A stretch of DNA of 19,134 nucleotides from an uncultured Treponema sp. (GCA_937901865.1 CALDID010000101.1:1-19134); one strand, 5' to 3'; numbered from the stretch's first letter, positions 1 to 8,293 are shown. A program made the numbers and translations. Notes: generated by a model from the letters alone, not told the origin.

Positions 1-2
1 TG

Positions 3-602
3 TGGAGTACCACAGAGTTCGGCTTTATCGATTTAAGCGAAAAGTGGTCAACAGGTAGCTCTATTATGCCGCAAAAAAAGAACCCCGATTTTGCAGAACT
101 TATCCGTGGACGCACAGGAAAAGTATACGGCGATTTAATTTCTCTTCTTGTTATGGTCAAAGGCTTGCCGCTTGCATACGACAGAGATTTGCAAGAAGAC
201 AAACAAAGCCTTTTTGAAGCATTTGATACCTGCTCTTCGTGTGTGTCTGTGTTTACAAAGATGGTTGAAACAGCGACATTCAACACAGAGAAAATGGCAA
301 AAAGCTGTGAGGGAGGATTTGCGAACGCAACAGATTTAGCGGATTACATGGTCAGAAAAGGTATGCCATTCCGCACCGCACACGCAGTGAGCGCAAAAGC
401 TGTTAGATTATGTATCGACACAGGTAAAGAGCGAATTGAAGATTTGTCGATAGCACAACTAAAGGGGTGTTCAGAGCTTATCGAAGATGATATTTTCGCA
501 CTCCTTTCTCCGCGCGCGTGCGCAGAGATACGAAAGACAACAGGGGCAGCAGGCAGAGTACAAGAGCAAATCGACAAACTCAAAATGCTTGCACAAGCAT
601 AA
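3..602 (+). CDS. argH: Argininosuccinate lyase, 3' part (5' end outside window)
   Basis: Last step of arginine biosynthesis: cleaves argininosuccinate to arginine and fumarate in the cytosol, as a homotetramer. The frame is open from base 3 and encodes 199 residues, against about 460 for a full enzyme, so more than half of the protein lies before the window. The fumarase/aspartase superfamily signature GSSIMPQKKNPD is at fragment residues 18-29. In this family that flexible loop carries the catalytic serine. It is followed by LIRGRTGKVYGDL and LPLAYDRDLQEDKQ, both typical of ArgH. The Met inside the signature (base 66) is internal and not a start. The stop at 600-602 is 9 bases before the mutS2 start, so the two genes are probably co-transcribed. 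The C-terminal domain looks intact. Identification is firm; the missing N-terminus cannot be judged. Confidence 0.95.
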   Translation, partial: WSTTEFGFIDLSEKWSTGSSIMPQKKNPDFAELIRGRTGKVYGDLISLLVMVKGLPLAYDRDLQEDKQSLFEAFDTCSSCVSVFTKMVETATFNTEKMAKSCEGGFANATDLADYMVRKGMPFRTAHAVSAKAVRLCIDTGKERIEDLSIAQLKGCSELIEDDIFALLSPRACAEIRKTTGAAGRVQEQIDKLKMLAQA

Positions 603-611
603 CAGCGAAAA

Positions 612-3167
612 ATGAACAAAAAAACACTCGAACAACTCGATTATTATAGGATTAGGGAACGGATAGCCTCTTTTTGTATTTCAATCGAAGGCAAAGAGGC
701 TTTATTACGAAGAGAGCCTGTTACAGACAGAGAGGAAGGCAAAAAGCTCCGCTCTTTAGGTCTTGAGTGGCATCGCTTGCACCATTGTTTGCACCCAAAG
801 GCTCTTCACAGCTGGGACGAGGTGGAAAAGCTCTTTTCGATTATCAAAGTAGAGGGTGCGGCGTTGACCACAAAACAGGCATTTTCTCTTTTACAATTTG
901 CGCTTTCAGCCTCGGCGATACAAAAAGACGCAGAGGAAGCAAGCAAAGAAATCGATATACCTCATTTACACGCCTTATGTCAACAGCTCCCCGATTTGAC
1001 GGTAGCAGAAAACGAAATCGATAGAGTTGTAGACAAAAACGGCGAAATGAAAGATTTGCCAGAAATCCGCGCAATAAGAAACAGAATCGCCGCATTGCAC
1101 AAAGAGATTGACACTGAAATCCGCTCATACACTACCGACCCTTTGTATTCTGCCAGCTTGCAATCCACCGTTCCCGTTTTGAGAGGCGGTCATCAAGTGC
1201 TTGCAGTCAGAAGCGACAGACGGGGCGGCATTCAAGGCATTGTCCACGAGCTTTCGTCTTCGGGTCAGACGATGTACATCGAACCTGATAGCGTGGTTAG
1301 AAAGAGCAACGAACTTATTCAAGAAGAATATCACCTCCAAAGCGAAATCCACAAGATAATGACAGAACTCACAGCAAAACTCAAAGAGAGCCTGTTTCTT
1401 TTCAAAAAAGCTCTGCCGATTATGAAAAAGCTGGACACAACGCAGGCGGCTGCAAAGTGGGCGAACGACTGTAGAGGCATTTTTGCTGACACGACAGAAG
1501 AAGGCGAAGCTCCTCTTTTGCTGCAAGCGCGACACCCTCTTTTAGCGGATAAAGCTGTCCCTATTGATGTGCGTTTTATGAAAAACAAAAATGTTTTAAT
1601 CATCACAGGACCGAACACAGGCGGCAAGACGGTAACGCTCAAGACAATCGCACTTTTCTCTCTTTTGAATCAATCAGGTTTCCCCATTCCTGCCGCAGAG
1701 GGAACAAAGCTCCCTGTGTTCAATACCGTGTACGCCGACATTGGAGATGAGCAATCTATTGACGAATCTCTTTCGACATTTAGCGCGCACATGAAAAACA
1801 TCGCAACCGCTCTTCGTAATGCAGACGAAAAGTCTTTGATATTGCTCGATGAGCTTGGAAGCGGCACAGACCCGACGGAAGGAAGCGCAATCGCAATGGC
1901 AGTGCTTGATACGCTCATTGAAAAAAAATCGTTTGTCCTCGTAACCACTCATCACGGTATTTTGAAAAACTATGGCTATACTCACCCTGCGTGCATAAAT
2001 GCGAGCGTTGATTTTGACGAGAACACACTTTCACCAACGTATCGGCTTTTGATGGGAATCCCAGGAGAAAGCCACGCACTCGATATTGCAAAACGTTCAG
2101 GATTGCCAAAAGCGGTATCGCAAAAGGCAAAAGAGTATATGACCAACGAGAGCGCAGATGTTTCAAAGCTCATCAAAGGCTTAACAGAAAAACACGCTGA
2201 GCTTGACAAGCTAGAAGCCGAAAGCAGACGCAAAGAAGCCAATCTTCTCGATAGGCAACATCGCTTGGATTTGAAAGACATAAAGCAAAAGCAAAGGGAA
2301 CTTGAGCTAAAAGAGCGAGAACACAATGCCGAAAGCCTTTTTTTGAAACAGACACGAAAAGAACTTGAAAACCTAGTGCGAGAACTTCGTGAGGGCGAAA
2401 TCAATCGCGAAAAAACTCTCAAAGTAAAGAACTTTATCAAAGAGCTAAGTGATTATATTGAAAAAGAAGACGAAGAGATAAAGGCTCAGGCGGAAAAAAT
2501 CGAAGAAGAACAGGCAACAATCACTGCAAACGGAATGCGTCTCTCTAAAGCCAGCGCAAGCTATGCAAGCACAAAGAACAAGGACGGAAAGAAAAAGCTA
2601 TCGAATGCAGAATTGCTTGAAAAGCTCAAAGAGCAAGAAGTTGATTCAGTTGCGCTCGAAATTCCTCGAAGCGAAAAGCTAGTGAAAAAGACAGAAGAGA
2701 CGAAAGCTGAATGGAGGGAGGGCGCAATCGTTTTTATGGGCAAAGACAAGACGCGCGGCACACTGATTCACGAAGAGAGAAAAGGTGTCTGGAGCGTGCA
2801 ATTCGGCGCGATACGAATGAGCGTAAAGCAAAAAAACTTAGCCCTTGCTCCGCTCGACGTACAGCAGCGTAGTACTCCCCCAACTTCAGTCATTGTGGAA
2901 ACGGCAGTTTCGAGCGACGAAAAGCCAGTTTTTGAATTGCGCTTGTTAGGACTTCGCTACGAAGAAGCACTCAAGGCATTAGAGCGACAACTTGACCTAT
3001 GCGCCATCAATAATTTCAAGAGCTTTTCTATTATACATGGCAAAGGAAACGGCATTTTGCAACAGGGAGTACATCAGTACTTGTCGAATTATCCAGGAGT
3101 AGCAGATTTTGCCTTTGCGCGCCCCGAAGACGGCGGTACAGGCAAAACCTATGTAAAACTCGTCTAA
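612..3167 (+). CDS. mutS2: MutS2 family protein (endonuclease MutS2)
   Basis: 851 residues, full length for MutS2 (about 780-850). It lacks the mismatch-recognition domains of MutS. Order: helical core/lever region ~1-300, ATPase with Walker A GPNTGGKT (333-340) and Walker B LILLDELGSGTD (409-420), a long charged coiled coil (~510-650) and a C-terminal Smr domain (774-851). Family roles are suppression of homologous recombination, via the Smr nuclease on branched DNA, and, in Bacillus, splitting of collided ribosomes. In the Smr domain the HGKG motif is present (809-812). However, the usual LDLR/LDLH motif reads LRLLG (776-780), so arginine stands where the conserved aspartate is expected. 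Nuclease activity is therefore uncertain. The ATG at 612 has no convincing Shine-Dalgarno sequence, and translational coupling to argH is plausible. A strong terminator follows at 3176-3208. Confidence 0.95.
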   Translation: MNKKTLEQLDYYRIRERIASFCISIEGKEALLRREPVTDREEGKKLRSLGLEWHRLHHCLHPKALHSWDEVEKLFSIIKVEGAALTTKQAFSLLQFALSASAIQKDAEEASKEIDIPHLHALCQQLPDLTVAENEIDRVVDKNGEMKDLPEIRAIRNRIAALHKEIDTEIRSYTTDPLYSASLQSTVPVLRGGHQVLAVRSDRRGGIQGIVHELSSSGQTMYIEPDSVVRKSNELIQEEYHLQSEIHKIMTELTAKLKESLFLFKKALPIMKKLDTTQAAAKWANDCRGIFADTTEEGEAPLLLQARHPLLADKAVPIDVRFMKNKNVLIITGPNTGGKTVTLKTIALFSLLNQSGFPIPAAEGTKLPVFNTVYADIGDEQSIDESLSTFSAHMKNIATALRNADEKSLILLDELGSGTDPTEGSAIAMAVLDTLIEKKSFVLVTTHHGILKNYGYTHPACINASVDFDENTLSPTYRLLMGIPGESHALDIAKRSGLPKAVSQKAKEYMTNESADVSKLIKGLTEKHAELDKLEAESRRKEANLLDRQHRLDLKDIKQKQRELELKEREHNAESLFLKQTRKELENLVRELREGEINREKTLKVKNFIKELSDYIEKEDEEIKAQAEKIEEEQATITANGMRLSKASASYASTKNKDGKKKLSNAELLEKLKEQEVDSVALEIPRSEKLVKKTEETKAEWREGAIVFMGKDKTRGTLIHEERKGVWSVQFGAIRMSVKQKNLALAPLDVQQRSTPPTSVIVETAVSSDEKPVFELRLLGLRYEEALKALERQLDLCAINNFKSFSIIHGKGNGILQQGVHQYLSNYPGVADFAFARPEDGGTGKTYVKLV

Positions 3168-3175
3168 TTTCCCCT

Positions 3176-3208
3176 TCCCTCTCCTTCTTCTAGCGAGAGG
3201 GATTTTTT
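3176..3208 (+). terminator. Intrinsic terminator after mutS2
   Basis: An 8-bp stem pairs 3176-3183 (TCCCTCTC) with 3195-3202 (GAGAGGGA) around an 11-base loop, immediately followed by six T (3203-3208). It starts 8 bases after the mutS2 stop and separates argH-mutS2 from the metal-resistance operon. The CCTCTC/GAGAGG stem resembles the modules repeated at 9147-9292. Confidence 0.85.
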
Positions 3209-3274
3209 ATCAAACAAATTCTCAAAGACTTACCATAGAAAATTATAGAAAATGCTAAAAAGAGAAAAAAGAGA

Positions 3275-3320
3275 TTGACTTTCTCGCGATTATATGCTTA
3301 TATAATTATATGATTATACA
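3275..3320 (+). promoter_or_regulatory. Promoter and likely ArsR operator of the metal-resistance operon
   Basis: TTGACT (3275-3280) is a good -35. A perfect TATAAT sits at 3301-3306, 20 bases downstream, and the alternative -10 TTATAT at 3298-3303 gives the standard 17. The -10 region lies in a 12-bp perfect palindrome, ATATAATTATAT (3300-3311). ATTATATG occurs twice exactly 16 bases apart (3289-3296 and 3305-3312), with a third partial ATTATA at 3314-3319. SmtB/CzrA-type repressors bind AT-rich dyads over the -10 of their own operons, so this is the expected operator; the exact site is inferred. The AGGAG at 3330-3334 is the arsR ribosome binding site. Confidence 0.6.
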
Positions 3321-3342
3321 TTTTTTAAGAGGAGAGTAACCT

Positions 3343-3657
3343 ATGAGCGATATTGTTGATAACGAAGGCGTTTTGTGTGATTTAGCAGAGTTGTTTAAGA
3401 TTTTTGGGGATTCGACGCGTGTCAAGATATTGTATGCACTCTTAGACAAAGAAATGAGCGTAACAGAAATTGCCTCTACGCTTTCGATGGCACAGCCTGC
3501 GATTAGCCAGCAGCTGCGCGTGTTAAAACTCAATTCGTTGGTCAAGTTTCGACGAGAGGGAAAATCGCTTATTTACTCTCTTGCCGATGAACACGTTTCA
3601 GAGATTTTGAGCATCGGAATGGAACACTTAGGCGAACAACAGCAGGCTGTTTTATAA
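3343..3657 (+). CDS. ArsR/SmtB-family metal-sensing repressor (zinc-type)
   Basis: 104-residue winged-helix repressor that dissociates from DNA when bound to metal. The helix-turn-helix is at ~40-66 (SVTEIASTLSMAQPAISQQL) with the wing at ~67-80. At the C-terminal helix, D82, H84, H95 and E98 reproduce the SmtB alpha-5 zinc-site spacing D-x-H-x10-H-x2-E. The ELCVC-type cysteine motif of CadC/ArsR sensors is absent; only C12 is present. Zn(II), possibly with Co(II), is therefore the likely effector rather than arsenite or lead. The start is supported by AGGAG 9 bases upstream. It is the first gene of an operon with the metal ATPase that begins 64 bases later, so autoregulation and control of the exporter is the obvious model. 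Family assignment is firm; effector is inferred from the ligand pattern. Confidence 0.92.
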   Translation: MSDIVDNEGVLCDLAELFKIFGDSTRVKILYALLDKEMSVTEIASTLSMAQPAISQQLRVLKLNSLVKFRREGKSLIYSLADEHVSEILSIGMEHLGEQQQAVL

Positions 3658-3705
3658 AAGCCACAAGCTGTTTTGTAAGAGATACAGGCTCGTTTTAACG
3701 AAACG
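3643..3705 (+). repeat. Three 21-bp imperfect tandem units spanning the repressor/ATPase junction
   Basis: Units at 3643-3663, 3664-3684 and 3685-3705 each begin CARGCT followed by an (N)GTTTT block. Units 1 and 2 agree at 16 of 21 positions by eye; unit 3 has drifted and carries a one-base shift. Unit 1 includes the last codons and stop of the repressor gene. Unit 3 can form a small hairpin, CGTTT/AAACG (3691-3705), 5 bases before the ATPase ribosome binding site. This looks like local slippage duplication of the gene end, possibly affecting coupling between the two genes. Confidence 0.5.
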
Positions 3706-3721
3706 CAAACGGAGGAAATAT

Positions 3722-5767
3722 ATGAGTTGTATTGAAACAAAAAACATCGACACAAGGGAAGCCGCCCACTTTTGCCACACGACAGCCAAAGAACCTAAAA
3801 GCGAACACAGCAAAAAACATCACTGCGAATGTTGCACACACGACGACGATGACGAAGAGGAAACATCGCTTACAAAGATACTGATTTCGCTCGCACTGTT
3901 TGCAACAGCGATTATTGCGGACAAAGTTCTTTTTGCAAGAGGAGTGCTTGATTTTCTTCCTCAAAATACAGCAAAGGCGATTTTTCTTTTGCTCTATTGC
4001 GCCTCATATTTGCTTTCGGGGTTGGGAGTGCTTAAAGGTGCGGTCGGTGGCTTAGTAAAAGGAAGAGTGTTCGGCGAAGAGTTTTTGATGAGCATCGCTA
4101 CTATCGGCGCAATTTTGATGGGCGAATACTCAGAAGCTGTCGCAGTGATGATTTTGTTTCAAATCGGGGAATATTTCGAGGATAAAGCCGTCGATTCCTC
4201 CCGTGCGTCAATCACGTCTCTTATGGACATTCGCCCCGACAGCGCGACCGTGCAGAGAGGAGGGAAAAGCCAAACAGTCCGCGCCGAAGAGGTGAGAAAA
4301 GGCGAGATTATAGAAGTGAAAGCAGGAGAAAGGATTGCGCTAGACGGCGAAGTCATTTCTGGTATCTCTACACTCGACACTGCTGCACTGACAGGAGAGA
4401 GCAAAACGCTCGACGTGGAGGCAGGAAGCAAAGTACTTTCGGGCTGTGTGAATGTGAGCGGTGCATTGCTCATCAAAGTAGAAAAAGAATATAGCGACAG
4501 CACTGTTTCGCGTATCCTTGAGCAAGTGGAAAGAGCGGCAGAGAAAAAGGCAGAAAGCGAAAAATTCGTTTCTCGTTTTGCAAGGGTCTACACTCCGATT
4601 GTATGCGTTTTAGCTTTGTTGCTCGCTTTTGTGCCGCCACTTGTCTTTGCACAGGACTTCAAGAGCTGGGCATATCGTGCTCTTGAGTTGCTCGTCGTGT
4701 CTTGCCCGTGTGCGCTCGTCATCTCCGTGCCGCTGTCGTTCTTTGCTGGCATAGGAGTGGCTTCTCGCAAAGGCATTTTAGTCAAAGGTTCAAGCTACAT
4801 CGAAAAGCTCTCAAAGGCTTCTACTGTAGTGTTTGACAAAACAGGCACGCTGACGAAAGGCGCATTTGAAGTAAGCGAGATAAAAAGTTCTCATGAGATA
4901 GGAAAAGAAGAACTTTTAGCCCTTGCAACGCACGCAGAATATTTTTCTAATCACCCTATTTCGCGCTCACTCAAAGCCGCACATTCTTGCCCAGAGTGCG
5001 AAAAACTCTCCGCCTCCGCCAGCAGTGAAATCAGTGGACACGGCGTAAAATGCACGCTTGGGAACAAGACTGTTCTTGCAGGAAACGAAAGATTGATGAG
5101 AAAAGAAAATGTTTCAGGAATCTTTGAAGCAAACAACAATGCGACGAGTGTACACGTTGCGCTTGACGGCAAATATGCAGGGCTCATCACGCTAAGCGAT
5201 ATGCCAAAAGAAGACGCAAAAGACGCGATTGCAAATCTCAAAAAGATAGGCATAAAAAAGACTGTCATGCTCACTGGCGACACATCGGCTATTGCACAGG
5301 CTATCGGCAAAGAAGTCGGCATTGACGAGGTATACAGCGAGCTTTTGCCGAACGACAAAGTTGAGAAAATCGAACTTTTCCTCAAAGAAATGGCAGCTCA
5401 AAATGCAAAAGGTTCTGTTCTTTTTGTGGGCGACGGGATAAATGATGCGCCTGTTTTAATGAGAAGCGATGTGGGAATTGCAATGGGGGCAATGGGAAGC
5501 GATGCTGCGATTGAGGCGGCGGACGTAGTGATTATGGACGACAAGCCTTCTCGCGTTGCAGAAGCGATAAAGAGCGCAAAAAAGACAATGAGTATCGTAT
5601 GGCAGAATGTGGCATTTGCACTCGGTGTGAAAGTCGCGATAATCATTCTTTGTGCACTCGGAGCGGCGAATATGTGGCTAGCTGTCTTCGGCGATGTGGG
5701 CGTTTGCATGCTTGCCGTATTAAACGCAATGCGTCCGCTTATGTTTTGTAAAAAGCAGGTTAAATAA
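3722..5767 (+). CDS. zntA: P1B-2-type Zn/Cd/Pb-exporting ATPase with His/Cys/Asp-rich N-terminal tail
   Basis: 681-residue inner-membrane pump that exports divalent soft metals at the cost of ATP. Motifs: actuator TGES (224-227), transmembrane SCPC with metal ligands C328 and C330, phosphorylation site DKTGTLT (D372), nucleotide-domain NHP (410-412), TGD (518-520) and GDGINDAP (570-577). The CPC motif, K637 in the seventh helix and D658 (FGDVG) in the eighth match the Zn/Cd/Pb subclass. The N-terminus has no folded HMA domain with GMTCxxC. Instead residues 33-47 read HHCECCTHDDDDEEE, a probable flexible metal-binding tail, with further Cys/His at 3, 16, 18 and 19. A second CPEC (423-426) sits in the nucleotide domain. 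GGAGG at 3711-3715 marks the start. The neighbouring SmtB-type repressor fits zinc or cadmium as the substrate; the precise metal is inferred. Confidence 0.93.
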   Translation: MSCIETKNIDTREAAHFCHTTAKEPKSEHSKKHHCECCTHDDDDEEETSLTKILISLALFATAIIADKVLFARGVLDFLPQNTAKAIFLLLYCASYLLSGLGVLKGAVGGLVKGRVFGEEFLMSIATIGAILMGEYSEAVAVMILFQIGEYFEDKAVDSSRASITSLMDIRPDSATVQRGGKSQTVRAEEVRKGEIIEVKAGERIALDGEVISGISTLDTAALTGESKTLDVEAGSKVLSGCVNVSGALLIKVEKEYSDSTVSRILEQVERAAEKKAESEKFVSRFARVYTPIVCVLALLLAFVPPLVFAQDFKSWAYRALELLVVSCPCALVISVPLSFFAGIGVASRKGILVKGSSYIEKLSKASTVVFDKTGTLTKGAFEVSEIKSSHEIGKEELLALATHAEYFSNHPISRSLKAAHSCPECEKLSASASSEISGHGVKCTLGNKTVLAGNERLMRKENVSGIFEANNNATSVHVALDGKYAGLITLSDMPKEDAKDAIANLKKIGIKKTVMLTGDTSAIAQAIGKEVGIDEVYSELLPNDKVEKIELFLKEMAAQNAKGSVLFVGDGINDAPVLMRSDVGIAMGAMGSDAAIEAADVVIMDDKPSRVAEAIKSAKKTMSIVWQNVAFALGVKVAIIILCALGAANMWLAVFGDVGVCMLAVLNAMRPLMFCKKQVK

Positions 5768-5793
5768 CTTTTCATAACTTTTAACATTTTTTT
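5759..5793 (+). terminator. Possible weak terminator after the metal ATPase
   Basis: A 6-bp AT-rich stem GTTAAA (5759-5764) pairs with TTTAAC (5780-5785), followed by A and seven T (5787-5793). The stem is weak and overlaps the last codons of the ATPase. It may end the metal operon before the chemoreceptor promoter, but this is tentative. Confidence 0.35.
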
Positions 5794-5823
5794 GTTTTCT
5801 ATAACATAATTTTGGTATATAAT
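5792..5823 (+). promoter_or_regulatory. Promoter of the chemoreceptor gene
   Basis: A perfect TATAAT occurs at 5818-5823. The -35 is weak: TTTTCT at 5795-5800 with a 17-base spacer, or TTGTTT at 5792-5797 with 20. Initiation near 5830 would give a leader of about 30 bases containing AGGAG (5847-5851), well placed for the ATG at 5859. It is of the sigma-70 type; no flagellar sigma-28 box is seen. Confidence 0.5.
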
Positions 5824-5858
5824 GGATATAAAGCAAAAAAAATGCGAGGAGTTATTGT

Positions 5859-7817
5859 ATGAAGCTCAATACAAAGTTTCGATGGCTTATTCTTTTGATT
5901 ATTCTTCAATTTCTGATTCTGTCAGCAGTATTGATAATTGGCTCAAGTCAAGAAATGCGCTTGAAAACTTTTCAGTACAACTTAGCTCGGCTTCAATACA
6001 CTTATGAAAAAGTTTCAACCTATAACGACCGTCTTGAAGCCTCTGGAATGGATGTCGGCTGGATTTATCCAAAATGGGAGGAACTTCTTGACGATTGCAG
6101 CAAGAGTTTTGATACTGTTATAAACGGAAACGGCAGAACGCTTCTTACCAAAGAGCTTCAAAGCAAAGTAAAAAGCATAGAATCCGTATGGAAATTTCTT
6201 GAAGATAAATTCAGAGAAATCTCTACTCATTACAAGACTCTTTCTGAAATAGAAACTCCTGTAGCATTCAAGAACTCCGTCGCTGCGCACGGTCTTATCA
6301 ATGCTATTCAGTTGCATAAAGATTACACAGATTTGAGAGCCGTCATTGTTGAAATGGGATACTTAGACGTTATCTCTACGCTAAAGTTTACAAGCGATGG
6401 ATTGGTAACCGTTATCGGTTCTCTTTCAGAATCCCTTAACGAAGAAGTAAACCTTATTCACAAGGTTTTCCGCATTGTAGCGTTTGCTTTTTCTTTCTTT
6501 GATATTCTTATTGCGTTCCTTATCGTTCGCCAAATTACGAGCAAGATTACAAAGCGAGTAAAGAGCTTGCAAGAAATGTCTTCTCTTCTCGCCGAAAAAG
6601 ATTTAACGGTGCGAAGCCAAGTTACAGAAAAAGACGAAATCGGAGCTTTGCAGTCGGATTTGAACAACGCCGCTTCACACTTAAATGCATTCTTCCTCGT
6701 CGTCAAAAAGAGCGCACAGGCTTCTATCGATTCAGGTCAGCAAATCGACAATGCTTCAAGCGATACTGCCGCCGCAACTCACGAGATTAACGCAAACGTA
6801 AAATCAATGACAGAGCAGTTTAGCACACTCAATACCGTTGTAGAGCGCACAATGAATTCGTTGCAAACGATGACAGAAGTATCTAATACTCTTATCGATA
6901 ACAACACAAAGCAAACAAAGGCTATCGAAAAGAACAAAAACGATGTTGACAATATGACAAAAACGCTCAATGAAATCAGCGATATGGCGGCTGAAAAAAC
7001 AGAGAGCGCAAAAGAAATGCAAGTACTCGTCAAAGACGGAGATGCAAAGATTAGTGCAACCTCTCATATTTTAGGCGATATTACAGGTATGCTTGACGAA
7101 GTAAGAGAAATCGTTACTATCATCGACGCGATTAGCGAACAAACAAACTTGCTTTCTATGAATGCGGCTATAGAAAGTGCACACGCAGGAGAGGCAGGAA
7201 AGGGCTTCGGCGTTGTAGCTGAAGAAATCCGCTCACTTGCCGAAAGCACAGGAGAAAACGCACACCGCATTTCATCTTCTATCTATGCAATTATCGACAA
7301 AGTGAACGAAGCAAACGTGTCTTCTACAAATGCACAAGAAGCATTTAGAAAGGTCAGCGAGCAAGCTAGCGATATGCTTGATTCCTTAAACGAAATCACT
7401 AACAGCGTTTCAAGAGCCGACACATTGACAAAAGAGATTTATGGCAGAACGGCGGATATTAACGCATCTGCGGAAAAAATCAGCGGCTACTGTGTGGAGC
7501 TTGAAACACAGCAAAACCAAGTTTCTAACGATATGACATCTTTGCACGAGATTTTCTCTACATCGATGAACGGTATCAATGAAATCAAAATCGGTACAGA
7601 AGACATCACGCAGCGAATCCAAGAAATCAGCATATTGTCTATGAGAAACTATTCTAATATGACCGAAATCGGCTCTGTATTAAACAGCTTCAAGACGATA
7701 GACAACGCAGGCTTTGAAGCAACAGAGCAGCTTGCAGAAGAAGTCGGATTTGCTTCTGACGGAGATTTTGAGGAGCTTGAAGAGTTGCCTCCGCTTCCAA
7801 ATAACAATGACGCTTAA
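5859..7817 (+). CDS. Methyl-accepting chemotaxis protein
   Basis: 652-residue transmembrane chemoreceptor that senses a ligand outside the membrane and controls CheA through CheW. Layout: cytoplasmic start, helix 1 (~9-29), a mostly alpha-helical sensory region of about 170 residues (~30-203) resembling four-helix-bundle ligand domains, helix 2 (~204-224), HAMP (~225-277), then a long coiled-coil signalling domain. The hairpin tip reads ISEQTNLLSMNAAIESAHAG (425-444), the near-invariant CheA/CheW contact. A variable tail ends in an acidic, proline-containing stretch (DFEELEELPPLPNNNDA) without a CheR/CheB pentapeptide of the NWETF kind. The start is fixed by AGGAG (5847-5851). No che genes are nearby, so it is a stand-alone receptor gene. 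Its stop overlaps that of the convergent MarR gene by 3 bases. The ligand cannot be predicted. Confidence 0.95.
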   Translation: MKLNTKFRWLILLIILQFLILSAVLIIGSSQEMRLKTFQYNLARLQYTYEKVSTYNDRLEASGMDVGWIYPKWEELLDDCSKSFDTVINGNGRTLLTKELQSKVKSIESVWKFLEDKFREISTHYKTLSEIETPVAFKNSVAAHGLINAIQLHKDYTDLRAVIVEMGYLDVISTLKFTSDGLVTVIGSLSESLNEEVNLIHKVFRIVAFAFSFFDILIAFLIVRQITSKITKRVKSLQEMSSLLAEKDLTVRSQVTEKDEIGALQSDLNNAASHLNAFFLVVKKSAQASIDSGQQIDNASSDTAAATHEINANVKSMTEQFSTLNTVVERTMNSLQTMTEVSNTLIDNNTKQTKAIEKNKNDVDNMTKTLNEISDMAAEKTESAKEMQVLVKDGDAKISATSHILGDITGMLDEVREIVTIIDAISEQTNLLSMNAAIESAHAGEAGKGFGVVAEEIRSLAESTGENAHRISSSIYAIIDKVNEANVSSTNAQEAFRKVSEQASDMLDSLNEITNSVSRADTLTKEIYGRTADINASAEKISGYCVELETQQNQVSNDMTSLHEIFSTSMNGINEIKIGTEDITQRIQEISILSMRNYSNMTEIGSVLNSFKTIDNAGFEATEQLAEEVGFASDGDFEELEELPPLPNNNDA

Positions 7818-8269
7818 AACAAAGCCCGTGTTTCAAAATTAGATTCTACTTTGTGAAGAAGAGCGCATAACAATTTTGCATCATCTTCACTCAAACCTTT
7901 TAGCCCTCGCTCCTGTAAATCTTTTGAGATTTCAGAAGTGGCAGCAGTAAAGCTCATTCCTTTTGGGGTGAGCCTTATTATTTTTACTCTACAATCGTCT
8001 GCGCTTTTATACTCTTCCACATATCCCAAAGCGATGAGCTTTTTTATAAGAGCCGTCGTTGTCGATTTATCCCGATTTATTTTCTTTGTAATCTCCCCCA
8101 TCGTCAATTCGGAACAACGAGCAAGATTATATAAAATAAATCCGTGCGAAGTAGACAGATTGGGAAGTCCTTTTTTCTTTAACTCTTCGCTTAAATAACA
8201 TTCAACTTTGGAATGTATAAGAGAGATGAGAGAGAGTGTTTTTGAAGTATCATAGTTAAAAGTGTTCAT
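7814..8269 (-). CDS. MarR-family transcriptional regulator
   Basis: 151-residue dimeric winged-helix regulator. The DNA-binding core runs ~47-108: LTMGEITKKINRDKSTTTAL (helix-turn-helix), then a wing with DDCRVKIIRLTPKG, whose D-x-R and LTPKG elements are hallmarks of the family. N- and C-terminal helices for dimerisation flank it. Cysteines at 24, 52, 97 and 135 leave redox sensing possible, but nothing indicates a specific ligand. It is transcribed divergently from a membrane-protein gene 59 bases away. MarR regulators usually repress themselves and a divergent transport or stress gene, so that protein is the likely target. No Shine-Dalgarno precedes the ATG, and a -10-like TACAAT (minus strand, 8277-8282) ends only 7 bases from it, so the mRNA may be leaderless or nearly so. 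Confidence 0.92.
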   Translation of the reverse strand: MNTFNYDTSKTLSLISLIHSKVECYLSEELKKKGLPNLSTSHGFILYNLARCSELTMGEITKKINRDKSTTTALIKKLIALGYVEEYKSADDCRVKIIRLTPKGMSFTAATSEISKDLQERGLKGLSEDDAKLLCALLHKVESNFETRALF

Positions 8270-8276
8270 TTTTCAT

Positions 8277-8287
8277 ATTGTATCATA
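8277..8287 (-). promoter_or_regulatory. -10 region of the MarR gene
   Basis: On the minus strand TATGAT (8282-8287) overlaps TACAAT (8277-8282) by one base. Either would place the start of transcription at or within a few bases of the MarR start codon (A at 8269). A -35 is poorly defined; TTGCGC on the minus strand (8303-8308) is the closest candidate, 15 bases from TATGAT. Confidence 0.4.
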
Positions 8288-8293
8288 AAAGTG

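Noticed and set aside
5822..6007. 61-codon frame starting at 5822
   Set aside because: Overlaps the promoter and 5' end of the chemoreceptor gene in another frame; its ATG is part of the TATAAT region.
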